From Anadara kagoshimensis (Eukaryota > Mollusca > Bivalvia > Arcoida > Arcidae), in NCBI GenBank assembly GCA_021292105.1, contig CM037874.1, positions 6,990,178 through 7,054,177 of the forward strand: 64,000 nucleotides of DNA. The letters are read 5' to 3'. The notes beneath the pieces were generated by a model that worked only from the letters and a program-made list of their open reading frames with translations, did no database searches and was not told where the DNA came from. A program made the position numbers and the translations under genes. Shown here piece after piece: positions 38,257-50,849 of the stretch. Every line of letters starts with the position of its first letter. The first letter of the stretch is position 1.

Positions 38257-40088
38257 GTGTTTATATGAGCAATCAGAGCTACTACTAAAGTTTATTTTGT
38301 TCAGTAGGGTTTTATTTGGTTTTCCTTCATTTGTATAGGGAAAGACGGAACAGGCTGATGATTATCGCCATGGCGATTGGGTTGAAAATGTACTTGTATA
38401 TGTGTAGAACCATGGTCACTATCTCCGTTTTGTTTTCTTACGTCATCTGCTTCTTGTCACTTTAATTGTTTTTCGTTGTGTTTTGTCTGTATGCAATTAC
38501 ATATTAGCATTTGTGTCATCTACAGATTTCTTTTTAATTAGAAATTAGCGATGAAAATCAAGAATGCTTTTCTTGACTAAATCGCAGCAGCAACTCCAAC
38601 AGAAGAACTTCAAGTAGAAAGTCGCTTGTACCCGAGTAAATCATGTTACAACAACTAATGTAAACAAACACACGAGACAACAAACAAGACGTGTAACTCA
38701 TATTCTAACCACTGTAAGTCATCAACACACATCAGGCCAATCCATGTCCAAACCATAATACCAAAGTGAAACAAGAAAACAAGACACATAACGTATATTG
38801 TTACTTCCCAACTTTATACGGCTACTAGACACAACGACCATGTTATATGTTATATGTATTTTACGAGAAACCAAACTATTCCACTTTTGTACAGTCAGTG
38901 GTCAATTAACATATGTATATACAAAAAATGTATGGAAATGATGCTACTGGAAATTTGACGAGCCACGAAGAACACGCTACAACAAAACACATTAAAAAGA
39001 AATTACAGGAAGATAATGCATATCAATTTTTCACTTCTAATGAAACTTTGTACAAAAACCCTAAACAAATCCCTAACAGAACAAGCAAATTCAGTGAATT
39101 ACGGTTCTTTTGTGATTTGTCGCACTCATTTTCAAAGGGCAATAACTCCCAGGAAAATGAGCAAACCAACTCGGGTTATTGATATGCTCATCTCCCATCA
39201 ATGTTGATACTTTGCATCAAGTTTCGTGAAAAAGTGCTTCATATTTTGGCGAATTAGCGCAGACAAGAAATCATAGATCCAAGAAATTCTCAACGAATGA
39301 ATATTTGTATGATGTACCTGTTTTTGTTTATCATGTTTAGAATTGATGAGTATGTTAACATTTTGTATGAGTTTAATCTTGATTTATCTTACAATGTATT
39401 AAGAAGTCGATTGCATACTTAAGTTATGGTACTAAAATAAATCAGATAAACGCTATTTTATGTATTTTCTCCACCGTCAAAAAATTGAGAAGCCGATAGA
39501 AACTTTTACCAGTTTACGACATATTAATATGAATTAGTACTATATACAGCTATATATGACCCTCAAGAAGCAGAATGTTCGTGTGGGACCACTTAAGAAT
39601 ATCCCTCTTCATATCCAATATAAATGTCATTGTATAATGATGTTTCACTTATCGGATTAACCTAGTGTAATCAAGGAGATTTATACTTCAAATATCTTTA
39701 TTTTAATTTTGACAGTTGTCAAAATACATTTCGAAACACAAATTTGTAATATTTTTATTTGTTTTAGTTCGGTGTAAACCCTGAAAGAGTGGAATAGATC
39801 TAGCATAACGGTGTTTTAGGTATGCGTCCAGTCAATATTGGTTCACTGGTGTAAAGGTGGATAAAGAAAGTTCTTCTTACACAAAAGTTATACTATTAAC
39901 ACTCGACAAGCGAACTAAAAATCTTCCTTATTAGAAAGGCTTTCATGTTGGTTATAATGAACTTCGTTATAACTATAATATAAACGAGGTCCTATGTCAC
40001 GGTAGGCGTGGCACGATTAAGAACCCTGCTATATAATGCTATCAGCGCAACATACAGGCAAAATTTCTGCAACTTCGCCTATGACCGG
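38257..40088. other. Intergenic or intronic, no gene
   Basis: The ORF at 38913-39182 (+) contains dispersed repeat text (AAAGGGCAATAACTCCCAGG, ATCAAGTTTCGTGAAA) and is not supported as a gene. A possible tiny exon near 39873-39907 (-) has splice-like sites but too little sequence. Confidence 0.45.
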
Positions 40089-40140
40089 CGACGTCTCCAT
40101 ATAAGTGAAATATTCTTGACTGAAGTTCAATAAAACACCC
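40089..40140 (+). mobile_element. SINE family H tail fragment
   Basis: GACGTCTCCATATAAGTGAA then TTCTTGACTGAAG matches the tail of family H near 42335-42375. Confidence 0.5.
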
Positions 40141-40764
40141 GGCGTTTTGCATTTGCGCCGATTTGCATTTCATTTGCGCCGATTTTTTTTTCATTTGCGC
40201 CGATTTTTTTTTCATTTGCGCCGATTTTTTTACAGGTAAATCTCAGATAAAATAGGTAATTTTTTGTTATTTCTCAGGTGAACCTCTTCCATTAGCCAGT
40301 TATTTTCATAACTTTAAAGTTAAGTTCATCTCTTAATAAAAGTATAGCACTATAAAACGCATAAAATCCACTAAAACTATTTACACACTAAAAGCACAAC
40401 TACGAAAACGGAATACAGATTATAGATCTGTTCTGGCCGAGTACTTGTATGCAACACATCAGTCCGATCTTGTAATTTCACCATTTCGGTACTTGTTGTA
40501 GCGATTGAGAACAAAGTCCATCTTCTCCTTTTCTGGTTTGCGTACGGCGGCAGACATACCAATTGTTCACTGAACAATGCTCGATTTGATTGAAATTTCT
40601 GGTTTTATCAACATACACGGTACTTAAAATATTATTCCTAAAACATTTTACAGGTAATTACAGGTAAATCAGCAAATAAAAATAAAAATCGGCGCAAATG
40701 AAAAAATGAAATCGGCGCAAATGAAAAAATGGAATTTTCAAAATCGGCGCAAATGTCATACGGC
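40141..40764. mobile_element. Element M with ATTTGCGCCGAT iterons at both ends
   Basis: Left part has five copies of CATTTGCGCCGAT within 80 bp; the right part has three in opposite orientation, ending GGCCGTATGACATTTGCGCC when read inward. This gives inverted termini of iterated motifs around a 450-bp core. The core has a short minus-strand ORF (40377-40577) of unknown meaning and a 32-codon frame starting MSAAVRKPEKEKMDF. No clear target duplication. Superfamily unknown. Confidence 0.7.
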
Positions 40765-41216
40765 CAAAAACCATTACTCAACTCCATGTATAGCTATATG
40801 TGATAAACATGGTTATTGTATCAGACTCATTTCAATATATTGGATTTTTTTATAACAATGATTATTATATAGGACTTCGTTATATGGATAATAACTAGTA
40901 CTGTTTCTGATTCCTGCCGTTATATTGGAAATTGTAATAAGTCCACAACACATCGATTAACTGCTTAAGTGAAGTATATTAACAAATGCCATCTTTCTAT
41001 ATGCTCATTTTCTGCTAAGTTTTCCAAACATCTATAGTGATTAACTACTACACACTTAAAGAAAAAATCAAAAAGTCATTGTTGTTTGTTTGCATGATCA
41101 ATTTTAAGAGCTGGCAACAGCGATCGGTTAGCACCGGATATTGATCATATCCCGTCTCGGTTTCCAACTCTTTGATATAGTATTGATTTTTATTTGAGTA
41201 TGTACATTAAAATTAC
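40765..41216. other. Non-coding
   Basis: Nothing recognised. Confidence 0.5.
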
Positions 41217-41322
41217 CTGGGAAATTTATGCGGATCGAAAATGATATTAACACCCTATTATGGCTAACAATCCTCGGAATTAACGTGGGCTTAGTTCTTC
41301 CTTGATCTTGATTTAAACTTGA
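41217..41322 (-). CDS. Candidate 106-bp exon following gene 2 exon 1, weak
   Basis: Acceptor GTTATACTATATACAG, donor CCCAG|GTAATTTT. It opens in phase 0, as the gene 2 donor at 52518 requires, and encodes 35 residues (SSLNQDQGRTKPTLIPRIVS onward). An open frame this short has an appreciable chance of being random. Confidence 0.25.
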
Positions 41323-41539
41323 CTGTATATAGTATAACAGTTGATTCGTTCATTAACAGAACATATGGAATTTTATTTTTGGTTGATTCTTGGACATTTT
41401 TTCAAAAAAGCTGCATTTGACAATGTGTCCAGTTTGGAAACTAAAATAGGGTAGCCATGTGGCGGAATGTCACATCTGGCTTTTATTATATAATACTAGC
41501 TATACTTACAAGTGCTTAGTGGCCTTTGTGAAACGTACG

Positions 41540-41540
<1 letters not shown>

Positions 41541-41580
<40 letters not shown>

Positions 41581-41645
41581 AAATAGTTCTCGTCGCGAAT
41601 AGCTGAAAAATTGCTGATGCGACGTTAAGCAACATTCAACCAACC
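41541..41645 (+). mobile_element. SINE 3' fragment after (CT)n
   Basis: A (CT)n run to 41577 is followed by AGTTCTCGTCGCGAATAGCT and GATGCGACGTTAAGCAACAT, ending CAACCAACC. It is the same 3' region as the full SINE at 59314-59698 on the other strand. Confidence 0.8.
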
Positions 41646-42194
41646 ATCTAATGACACTGTTAGACGTTCCGTTTCCCTTATAACTATTGTATTGCAGGAA
41701 GCAGGTAATATAGTCAGTTACATGTGTTACAACCCCCCCCCCCCCTCCCCGTCACCATTGGGGCGAACTAACTTCTATTGCTATTTTTGTATAACCCAAT
41801 GTTGGTACTTCAAAAATACAACAAAAATTGAAATACTGATTTTTTGTTTTACCTAATGACCGTTTTTGCAAATGGATGGTAAAATAAAGAAAGAATGCAC
41901 TACTAAAGCGAGATAACTCCAACATACATGTATGTATGATAGTTCAAGAAAATTATCAAAGCATCACCAGTAAAACTTCTATAGAGACTTCTTAGCTATT
42001 AAGATAATCTGTCTATTATGGACAATTTTCATGTTTAATTTCTGTGTGTGCCAAATTCATATTCAGTTTTTTATTTGTTATAATTGCAGATTTACAACAT
42101 AGAGAACAAATAAATTATTTCAATACATTTACATTCACATTTGCATGCGTAAGTTTTAATATGACTTTTAAATTAACACTGAGTCCTAGAGTTG

Positions 42195-42405
42195 TAAAGT
42201 GTGCAAAGCTCCACTCATCGCTTAATTTCAAATCCCAATTTTTAGATTTTATCTAGTGTAAGGAGGTTGGTCAATTTGCTTATAGATGTTTTTCTCTGAC
42301 CACTCCTGTTTCCTCCACCGTATTCCCGAGCTGACAGTCGTCTCGATATAAGTGAACTTCTCTTGACTGGAGCGTAAAATACCATTTCTCCACTCTACCC
42401 AACAA
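42195..42405 (+). mobile_element. SINE family H copy
   Basis: Has TTTCAAATCCCAATTTTTAG, CACTCCTGTTTCCTCCACCG and CTTGACTGGAGCGTAAAATA, in plus orientation. Diverged. Confidence 0.6.
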
Positions 42406-43768
<1,363 letters not shown>

Positions 43769-43783
43769 AGTAAAGAGACTTGA

Positions 43784-43962
43784 CTTGGGCAAAAGACGTA
43801 GAGGAAGACCAAAGATAACATGGAGACGCACTGTTGAAGCAGAAATGAACGACCTACACCATTCATGGGGAAATCTGCAAAAACTGGCTAACGACAGACA
43901 AAAGTGGAAAGACTTCGTTGCTGCCCCACACGCCAGAGGGCGTAATGGACAGTAAGTAAGTA
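43784..43962 (+). mobile_element. 5'-truncated LINE with target duplication
   Basis: The plus-strand frame reads KRRRGRPKITWRRTVEAEMN onward to DRQKWKDFVAAPHARGRNGQ then a stop, the characteristic C terminus of a non-LTR retrotransposon endonuclease/reverse transcriptase polyprotein. A GTAA repeat tail follows. The flanks AGTAAAGAGACTTGA at 43769-43783 and 43963-43977 are identical 15-bp target duplications. Inactive because of truncation. Confidence 0.9.
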
Positions 43963-43977
43963 AGTAAAGAGACTTGA

Positions 43978-44484
43978 GTACCAAATTGTAGAACATGACT
44001 TTGCAAAATTTGAAAACATGTTTTGAATGTCAAATAATGACACAATGTTACTGACCTGGCGGCCAAGGGTCAATATTTAATAATTTTTCAAAAAAAGAAA
44101 AGAGCAAATTTGAATTGAAGAACTGCAAAGGACTAACTTTCGAATAAAAGTAATATGTTATCAGAAGTCGCTACTTTTGTTTCATTCCAAGCCCTTTATT
44201 AAACTCATCGGTTTCTATGTTCTGTACACAATATTTCAATACAGAACCGTATTACTTCCGTAAAGTCTTATCTAACGTATTGAAGGGGATTTAAGTTTAT
44301 ATTATATTTGTCGGTACTGAAGTGCCTTCATGTCAAGTCATCGGTGCATTTGGTTTAAAACTATATCTTTTTGTGAAATACTGGTGTTCGTTAAATTATA
44401 TTTTGGAATACAGAACCTTCTATTTATCAGCGACTATGTATTACTTCAAATAGAGAGAGAGCAACATGTCTTGGAGCACGATAT

Positions 44485-44489
<5 letters not shown>
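43978..44489. other. Non-coding
   Basis: Nothing recognised. Confidence 0.5.

Positions 44490-44529
<40 letters not shown>
44490..44529. repeat. (CT)n microsatellite
   Basis: About 20 CT units, preceded at 44454 by a short GAGAGAG, so a small hairpin is possible. Confidence 0.97.
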
Positions 44530-44532
<3 letters not shown>

Positions 44533-44780
44533 ACATTTTGTCTGTCATAGTTATACGTTAACAAACATGTTCTTTTAACAAAATTTAAATAAAATCCTTG
44601 AGACGATCTCCTTTTAATGACAAAAGCTGTAAACGATAAAAATAATTTATGAGTGTCTTACTTTTTCTTGATATATCGTTAAAAACTTAAACAAACACTT
44701 CGTTGTATCATGACTTTTTAATAGACTGTTTTAACAAGCTTGAAACTATTTTCAGTGTTATTACTGGGAAAATATACAGA

Positions 44781-44781
<1 letters not shown>

Positions 44782-44818
<37 letters not shown>

Positions 44819-44830
44819 ATATTATATATA
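44782..44830. repeat. (AT)n microsatellite
   Basis: TATATATA runs interrupted by ACATG. Confidence 0.9.
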
Positions 44831-45189
44831 GCCATGAACTGAGACTATTAAAATATCAAACTCTGACAAATTATTTCAATTTTAATTTCACTTATTACCT
44901 AGAAGTGTGAGTTTTTATAGTCGTGTCATGTCATATTTATAAAAGAAAATCTGAGAGAAGTATTTAAAAATTCTTTTAGAAAATCGAAATCAAAATATGT
45001 CATACTTGTGGCATGATAATTACAAAATATAATCATGCGCTATATTTTAACACGTTGTTTAATAATAGTACAATTGTTTACGGGAACAGAGTAGTACAAT
45101 TATAAACAAATAGTATTTAAAATCGGGTGTGCTTATGGAAAATAATTCCATGTCCTCCTACAACAGTAATACGGTGAAATGACAACTAT

Positions 45190-45429
45190 AATCCAACCTG
45201 CCTAAAATGATCCCTGTATATAAGGGTCACCTGCTAATAAATTCCAATAAAAAGCTCTTTTTTCGTGTTGTCATATATCATTTTTTAAAATGTATATTAT
45301 GATTAAATTAAAGAAAAATGGTATATGACAGAGTTATTTGAACCTGTATAGATCAATAAGGTCCGCTTGCCCATAAAGACCACGTTTACCGACTCCCTTT
45401 GGGGGTGTTTACAGACACGTTTGACTGTA
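45190..45429. mobile_element. MITE family B, copy 3, enlarged by a hairpin insertion
   Basis: ATCCAACCTGCC at the left and GACACGTTTGACTGTA at the right. It is about 60 bp longer than other copies because of the family J hairpin at 45268-45331. Confidence 0.8.
45268..45331. mobile_element. Family J hairpin, copy 1
   Basis: TTGTCATATATCATTTTT faces AAAAATGGTATATGACA, leaving a 30-bp AT-rich loop. A similar hairpin is at 46198-46270. Confidence 0.7.
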
Positions 45430-45694
45430 GTAAATCTGTCCATAAGGGTTTGGTTTATGGAATTAAAACACAATAGTAATGTTTTTAACTCGGTTAGAAA
45501 GCTAGATTTAAGTTGACGTCGTGCGATGCGGGATGTCGCTGTTACATGAAGTGCTGCAAAGTGTTTTAAGGTAAGACTTGTGGTTCGCTGATCTGTTTAA
45601 TACTTCTTGTTTACAGACTTGTTTTAATTAAATTGTTTTTGTATCAGATTTATGTGCAACCGCTTTAGTTTTCTTATTAATAGAAAAATGAAGA

Positions 45695-45769
45695 ATTGAT
45701 TGTGTATTTATTGATTTTAGTAAGGCTTTTGATACTGTTCAGCGTGATATCTTATTACATGAACTTTAG
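45695..45769 (+). pseudogene. Reverse-transcriptase motif fragment (LINE relic)
   Basis: Encodes IDCVFIDFSKAFDTVQRDIL then LHEL and a stop. FIDFSKAFDTV is the conserved catalytic motif A region of non-LTR retrotransposon reverse transcriptase. Neither end of the element is identifiable. Confidence 0.8.
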
Positions 45770-45892
45770 ATGCAAGGAATTTCTTAGTGTTAATGAATAG
45801 ATGAGACGCCTCAATAAACTCCTCTAAGAAGTAAAAAAACAAATTGATTTATTTTGATAATTTTTCATCAATATAAAAATGAAAAGGACAAA

Positions 45893-45985
45893 CAGGTCCC
45901 AGTTTCACAATCTTTCCTTAACCAAGGGGTTTCTTAAATTATATTTGAAATCTGAATGATTTTGTTAGTTCTGTATCAAAATCAA
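45893..45985. mobile_element. MITE family C, partial copy 5
   Basis: CAGGTCCCAGTTTCACAATC then TTTCCTTAACCAAGG; the right half is missing and family D text begins directly. Confidence 0.7.
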
Positions 45986-46190
45986 ACATACTAATCCATG
46001 TCCGAATAACAATCCAGAAGCTTAGTAAAAACTTTGGAACTGACAAGTTAGGTTAGACACGTGAACTTCAACAAGGGAAGTGAGACCGGATGCTTCGAAA
46101 GGGTAAGCCTGTTTAGCTAGTTCACCCGCCACGTGATATAACTATGGGACGTCAAATATATCCAGGGCAATCGTAAGATATTCGGGATTT
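45980..46190 (+). mobile_element. Repeat family D, copy 2
   Basis: Contains ACTAATCCATGTCCGAATAA, AACTTCAACAAGGGAAGTGA and TGGGACGTCAAATATATCCA. About 210 bp. Confidence 0.8.
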
Positions 46191-46197
46191 TAAAGTG

Positions 46198-46270
46198 TTG
46201 TCATATACCTTTTAAAAAAAAAAAAAAAAAAAAAAGTCATTCAATACATTAAAAAAATGGTATATGACAA
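46198..46270. mobile_element. Family J hairpin, copy 2, with poly-A
   Basis: TTGTCATATACCTTTT faces AAAAAATGGTATATGACAA across a run of 23 A. Confidence 0.7.
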
Positions 46271-46333
46271 TGTCATTATTAAAATCACATCAGGTTAACG
46301 ATGTTTGTATTTAGTGTTGTCAAAAATGTTGAT

Positions 46334-46400
46334 GTGCTGATTTTGAATTTTGACTAAAATAATGCATTCAAAATCAGCACTTGAATATATTGAATGCATT
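46334..46400. repeat. Overlapping inverted repeats
   Basis: GTGCTGATTTTGAA (46334-46347) pairs with TTCAAAATCAGCAC (46367-46380). Overlapping it, AATGCATTCAA (46361-46371) pairs with TTGAATGCATT (46390-46400). The two stems share bases and so exclude each other. Confidence 0.85.
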
Positions 46401-46435
46401 ATCTTAATAAATCAGCACATGGCAATTGTTCCAAA

Positions 46436-46949
46436 TAAGATTACCAAAGTTGGCCTTTCTTAGTTCGGGAATGATGGTAAAACAGGGACGATTAAGATGT
46501 AAACTGAGATACGAGTGTATGATCTGGTCATTGTTCTAAATGGAATGTGATTTGTAAAGATCCTGGCCTTAATTAAAAGTGCTTGTCTTTAAATAGAAAA
46601 AATGTAGTGATAAAGAATTTAAGTTTCAAATATTTCTTCTAATCTGTAGTCAACCGGATTATTGTCCTTACCGGATTAAGACCAAAATGAAAAACGGATT
46701 AATGATTAAAGGCATGTATTTCATATAACTCTGACATGTCACAGTCATATTTGTTAAAAGTTAGGATAAAAATTCCCAATCACTATTTTTGCCACCCTTC
46801 GCGGACTTGTAAATTTACAATATTATTGTCCTACTCTAAATCGGAAAATTTTCACGTTCGTATTATTTTCGCTTCAAATTCGCGACAGTAATAACATACG
46901 TAGATAAAAATTTAGCGAATATATCATTTTGATATGATTCACTTACATT
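46436..46949. other. Non-coding
   Basis: Three CGGATTA motifs within 46650-46700; nothing else. Confidence 0.45.
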
Positions 46950-47195
46950 TTCTCGGACCATCGAGACGCGAAAATAAAAGTACGCGAATATATCGAAATC
47001 ACGCTTCTCACGAATATAAAAGTACGCGAATATATTGAAATCACGCCTCTTGCAAAAATAAAAGTACACGAATATCGAAATCACGCTTCTCGCGAATATA
47101 AAAGTACGCGAATATATTGAAATCACGCTTCTCGCGAAAATTAAAGTACGCGAATATATCGAAATCACGCTTCTCGCGAAAAAAATTGACACGAA
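46950..47195. repeat. About 42-bp tandem repeat rich in CGCGAA
   Basis: Unit AAAAGTACGCGAATATATCG then AAATCACGCTTCTCGCGAAT, five or so copies with indels. The minus-strand ORF 46863-47201 is an artefact of this repeat. Confidence 0.9.
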
Positions 47196-47210
47196 AATCA
47201 TCGAAAAGTT

Positions 47211-47388
47211 ATAACCTGCCTTAAAGGCAACCTCTATAAAAGAATCACCTGTTTATAAAGACCAGTAGAATATGTATCCCAATTTTCCCTTGTTCATATT
47301 GTTGACCTATATATAAATATAAACACGTCCATAAAGGCCACTTTAACTGGTTCCCTTGGGTGGTCTTTATAGACAAGTTTGACTGTAA
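47211..47388. mobile_element. MITE family B, copy 4
   Basis: ATAACCTGCCTTAAAGGCAA at the left, GGTTCCCTTGGGTGGTCTTT and AAGTTTGACTGTA at the right. Confidence 0.85.
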
Positions 47389-47429
47389 ACGAACAATTAA
47401 GCAAGGGGCCTTAAGCTCAAGTCAATACT

Positions 47430-47510
47430 ACTCCAGTTTTATCTGGACAGACGCTTCAAGACTGGTAGAGGAAACCGGAGTCACGGTCGGTTTCTGAAAA
47501 TGGACTGGAA
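47430..47510. mobile_element. SINE family H fragment
   Basis: AAGACTGGTAGAGGAAACCG and GGAGTCACGGTCGG match the H body. Confidence 0.45.
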
Positions 47511-48165
47511 TACAAACACTAAGTATGGTTTCTGAGAATTCCCGAGCAATTTTAAAGACATTATGATGTTTTTATTTCACCATCATTTTTATTGTATTTT
47601 TAAGAAGAAACAAACTAACACACCTACAAAAAGTATTCACTTTTATTCAGTTTATTGTATACCCTTAGTTTTGATGGTTAAAATATTTTCTTTTTATTAA
47701 CGTATGTACACGAACGACTTAACAAGTTCAGGATTCAATGTTCGTCAAACGTTTTCTTTTATTTTGTTGCCTTTAAGTGCTAATAACGATAAACATGAAT
47801 GCTTTTAAATCATAAATCATTCAACCTCTAATTACCCTAATTCTCCCAGCTATTAGAAATATTCTGTATGTTCAAATGACAACGTGAACGGCGTGTGTTC
47901 TCGATTCAATGTGTTTGAAGAGTTTTAACGATTTCTTCCTTTATTTGGTTGTTATTTAGTGTAAATGTAAATATTTGTTTCAAATGTACATGTATATTTA
48001 ATTCTTAAATGATATTTACCGAGTAAATAGGAACAACAAAGCTATGGAAAATACAAGTGTGTTAATGTATACTATATAAAATATCTATATCGAATTTCAG
48101 ACCTTTATTCATCACAAAACCGATGTCTACATGACTTCAATTAAAGTAACGTTCATATCTTCATC
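47511..48165. other. Non-coding
   Basis: Nothing recognised. Confidence 0.5.
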
Positions 48166-48564
48166 TACAGTACAGACCTGTCGAGAGTTTAACACTGAGC
48201 TAACGATTTCTGACGCCTGAGTCGCCGAGATGCGGAAAGCTAGAGCCAGAGACGGTTACCGAGATCTGGAAATAGATAGCAGATGCCAAAAACGGTTGAG
48301 ACATACAGACCAACCTGTCTTAAAGGTCACCTCTATATAAGGATCGCCTGCTTATTAAGGCCAGTAGAGTTGTTTCCCTATTGTTCTTTATTCATACTAT
48401 TTGAACCTGTATATAAGGACCACCTGCCCATAAAGACCACTTTTACTGGTTGTCTTGGGTGGTCTTTATAGACAGGTTTGACAGTACATGTACCTAACAA
48501 GAAGCTGCCAATACGACACAAATTCTTCAGTTTAGTGTTAAACGTTCGACAGGTCTGTACTGTA
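48166..48564. mobile_element. MITE family F, copy 2, interrupted by family B
   Basis: Left end TACAGTACAGACCTGTCGAG then AGTTTAACACTGA; right end TTAAACGTTCGACAGGTCTG then TACTGTA. Family B copy 5 (48305-48485) is inserted inside. The right terminal repeat is the founder unit of the adjacent satellite. Confidence 0.85.
48305..48485. mobile_element. MITE family B, copy 5
   Basis: ACAGACCAACCTGTCTTAAA at the left and AGACAGGTTTGACAGTA at the right. Confidence 0.9.
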
Positions 48565-49163
48565 ATTCTTCAGTTTAGTGTTAACTTTCGACAGGTCTGT
48601 ACTGTAATTCTTCAGTTTAGTGTTAAACTTTCGACAGGTCTGTACTGTAATTCTTCAGTTTAGTGTTAAACTTTCGACAGGTCTGTACTGTAATTCTTCA
48701 GTTTAGTGTTAAACTTTCGACAGGTCTGTACTGTAATTCTTCAGTTTAGTGTTAAACTTTCGACAGGTCTGTACTGTAATTCTTCAGTTTAGTGTTAACT
48801 TTCGACAGGTCTGTACTGTAATTCTTCAGTTTAGTGTTAAACTTTCGACAGGTCTGTACTGTAATTCTTCAGTTAGTGTTAAACTTTCGACAGGTCTGTA
48901 CTGTAATTCTTCAGTTTAGTGTTAAACTTTCGACAGGTCTGTACTGTAATTCTTCAGTTTAGTGTTAAACTTTCGACAGGTCTGTACTGTAATTCTTCAG
49001 TTTAGTATTAAACTTTCGACAGGTCTGTAGTGTAATTCTTCAATTTAGTGTTAAACTTTCGACAGGTCTGTACTGTAATTCTTCAGTTTAGTGTTAAACT
49101 TTCGACAGGTCTGTACTGTAATTCTTCAATTTAGTGTTAAACTTTCGACAGGTCTGTACTGTA
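48521..49163. repeat. 43-bp satellite derived from a transposon terminal repeat, about 15 units
   Basis: Unit ATTCTTCAGTTTAGTGTTAA then ACTTTCGACAGGTCTGTACT and GTA. Each unit equals the right terminal inverted repeat of family F. Units differ by one or two bases or a one-base deletion, so the array is young. Confidence 0.95.
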
Positions 49164-50849
49164 AATTCTACAGTTGCGTTCCACGTGAATTGCTGCTATT
49201 AGTCTCGAATGTTGAAGTTGATTTTAAACTTATATTTTTACATAATGCAGCCAAATAATAACATTATCAGAAACTCATGTATCTCAAAAGTAAGGTGTGC
49301 AGCACATTTCATAAAGTAATAAATAATAAATGGACTGGTAATGTTGTTCCGATATAAATTATATATGTATTTGTAATTTTATTATAATGTAATGTATCTT
49401 GATCTTATATAATTATTAAATACTGTTTAAACTTAAATCATGATGCAAGGTATTGTTTGGATAAAATTATCGAACTTGGAGCAAGTTGCGGTATTATTGA
49501 ATTGGGCTTTCAAACGTCCAAATCTATATTAATAAGCTTATGTCGAAACACTACCAGCTCAGAGCTATTTACATTGGGTAGAAACAAAAGGATCATCATC
49601 CGTTATTTTCAAATTTTCTATTCGCGGCAAAATTGTTCATCTCGTACGTAAGCGTGTGGAGGTCTATTGGATTGTAGTGAAATACACTTATACACAGTAC
49701 TCGGCGAGATCCATATAATGATAAATGACCATTTCAATTCTATTACACATACTTGGCTATAGTTTACGTAGTTCAAATGTTTATCACAGTACATGGTTGT
49801 ACAAAGCTACGTCAACCTAACCAAAAATTGTAAATGAAAAATAAATAAATGAATATTTAAAAAAAAACCCACTCAAGTTTTTATTGGTAAAATACATTTA
49901 GGTCCTATTTTTCTCATTTCAACATCTTAAAAAGTATTTGGACTTCAACAATTTTGGTCCTAGCACTACTAATGAGAAATTTGAATCTGAAACGGTCCTC
50001 TATACTAGTGTTGTAAAATTAAAACAGATTTAGTAATAAATATAACCAATTTAATGTACTAGTAGTGACTTTAGAACAGAATTTTCAACTGGCAGCGCTT
50101 TGAACAACCAGGTCTAGAAGGCATTGCTTTAGACTCAGAGAACTTAATAACATTGTTACTTATGGACAAAAACAAACAACTTGAAACAATGACCGAATGT
50201 TGACTGTTATGCAAGAACAATTAAGGAATGGTTCAGTTAACCAAGTAGAAGTAGAAGTGACTGTTCAAACACATAACGTAATAATACAATAAAGTTTAAA
50301 AGAAAGGACAATGATTTGTTTGAAACACTTGTTGAAAATTAAAGAATAACATAATATATTAGTTTATCTTTTTTTCTAAAGTGTTTGTTTAAACGACTTC
50401 TACTAATACTACTTTTGAATGCATTATTTAATAAAAAATAAAAAGTGAAGTTTTTTAAAAAAAAAAAAAAAAGAAGAAAACTTATATTTCAAATAGTGAC
50501 TAATACGTTGAGAAAATCACATGGAATTAAACTGAAAGGAAGCAAAATATTATTAAAATGGATATCATGGGCGTGAACAATACTTATATAAGAGACATGT
50601 AATTTTACCAAAGTTATCCTGACAATATTTATTTCTATATAATAACCATGTTTTGTATATAGCAATTTCTATCTTTTATTGTTAACTCTTTCTCTTTCTA
50701 TCCTTTCTCACTAATCTCCCATGAGGAGGAAATAAAGAATAAAGAATCCATATAACTTCAAACTTGACGTTAAAACGTCGACACTAAATAAATGAATTCA
50801 CATGTTTTAAATGTTTAAATTGATGTATTCGTCTATTTTGATTTCGGTT
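49164..50849. other. Non-coding, no gene
   Basis: AT-rich; a 15-bp poly-A at about 50457. ORF 49457-49651 unsupported. Confidence 0.5.

Noticed and set aside
38913..39182. 89-codon plus-strand ORF as a host gene
   Set aside because: Overlaps dispersed repeat text and has no splice signals or recognisable motif.
46863..47201. 112-codon minus-strand ORF with REKRDFDIFAYFYF repeats
   Set aside because: Derived from the 42-bp tandem repeat, a multiple of three.
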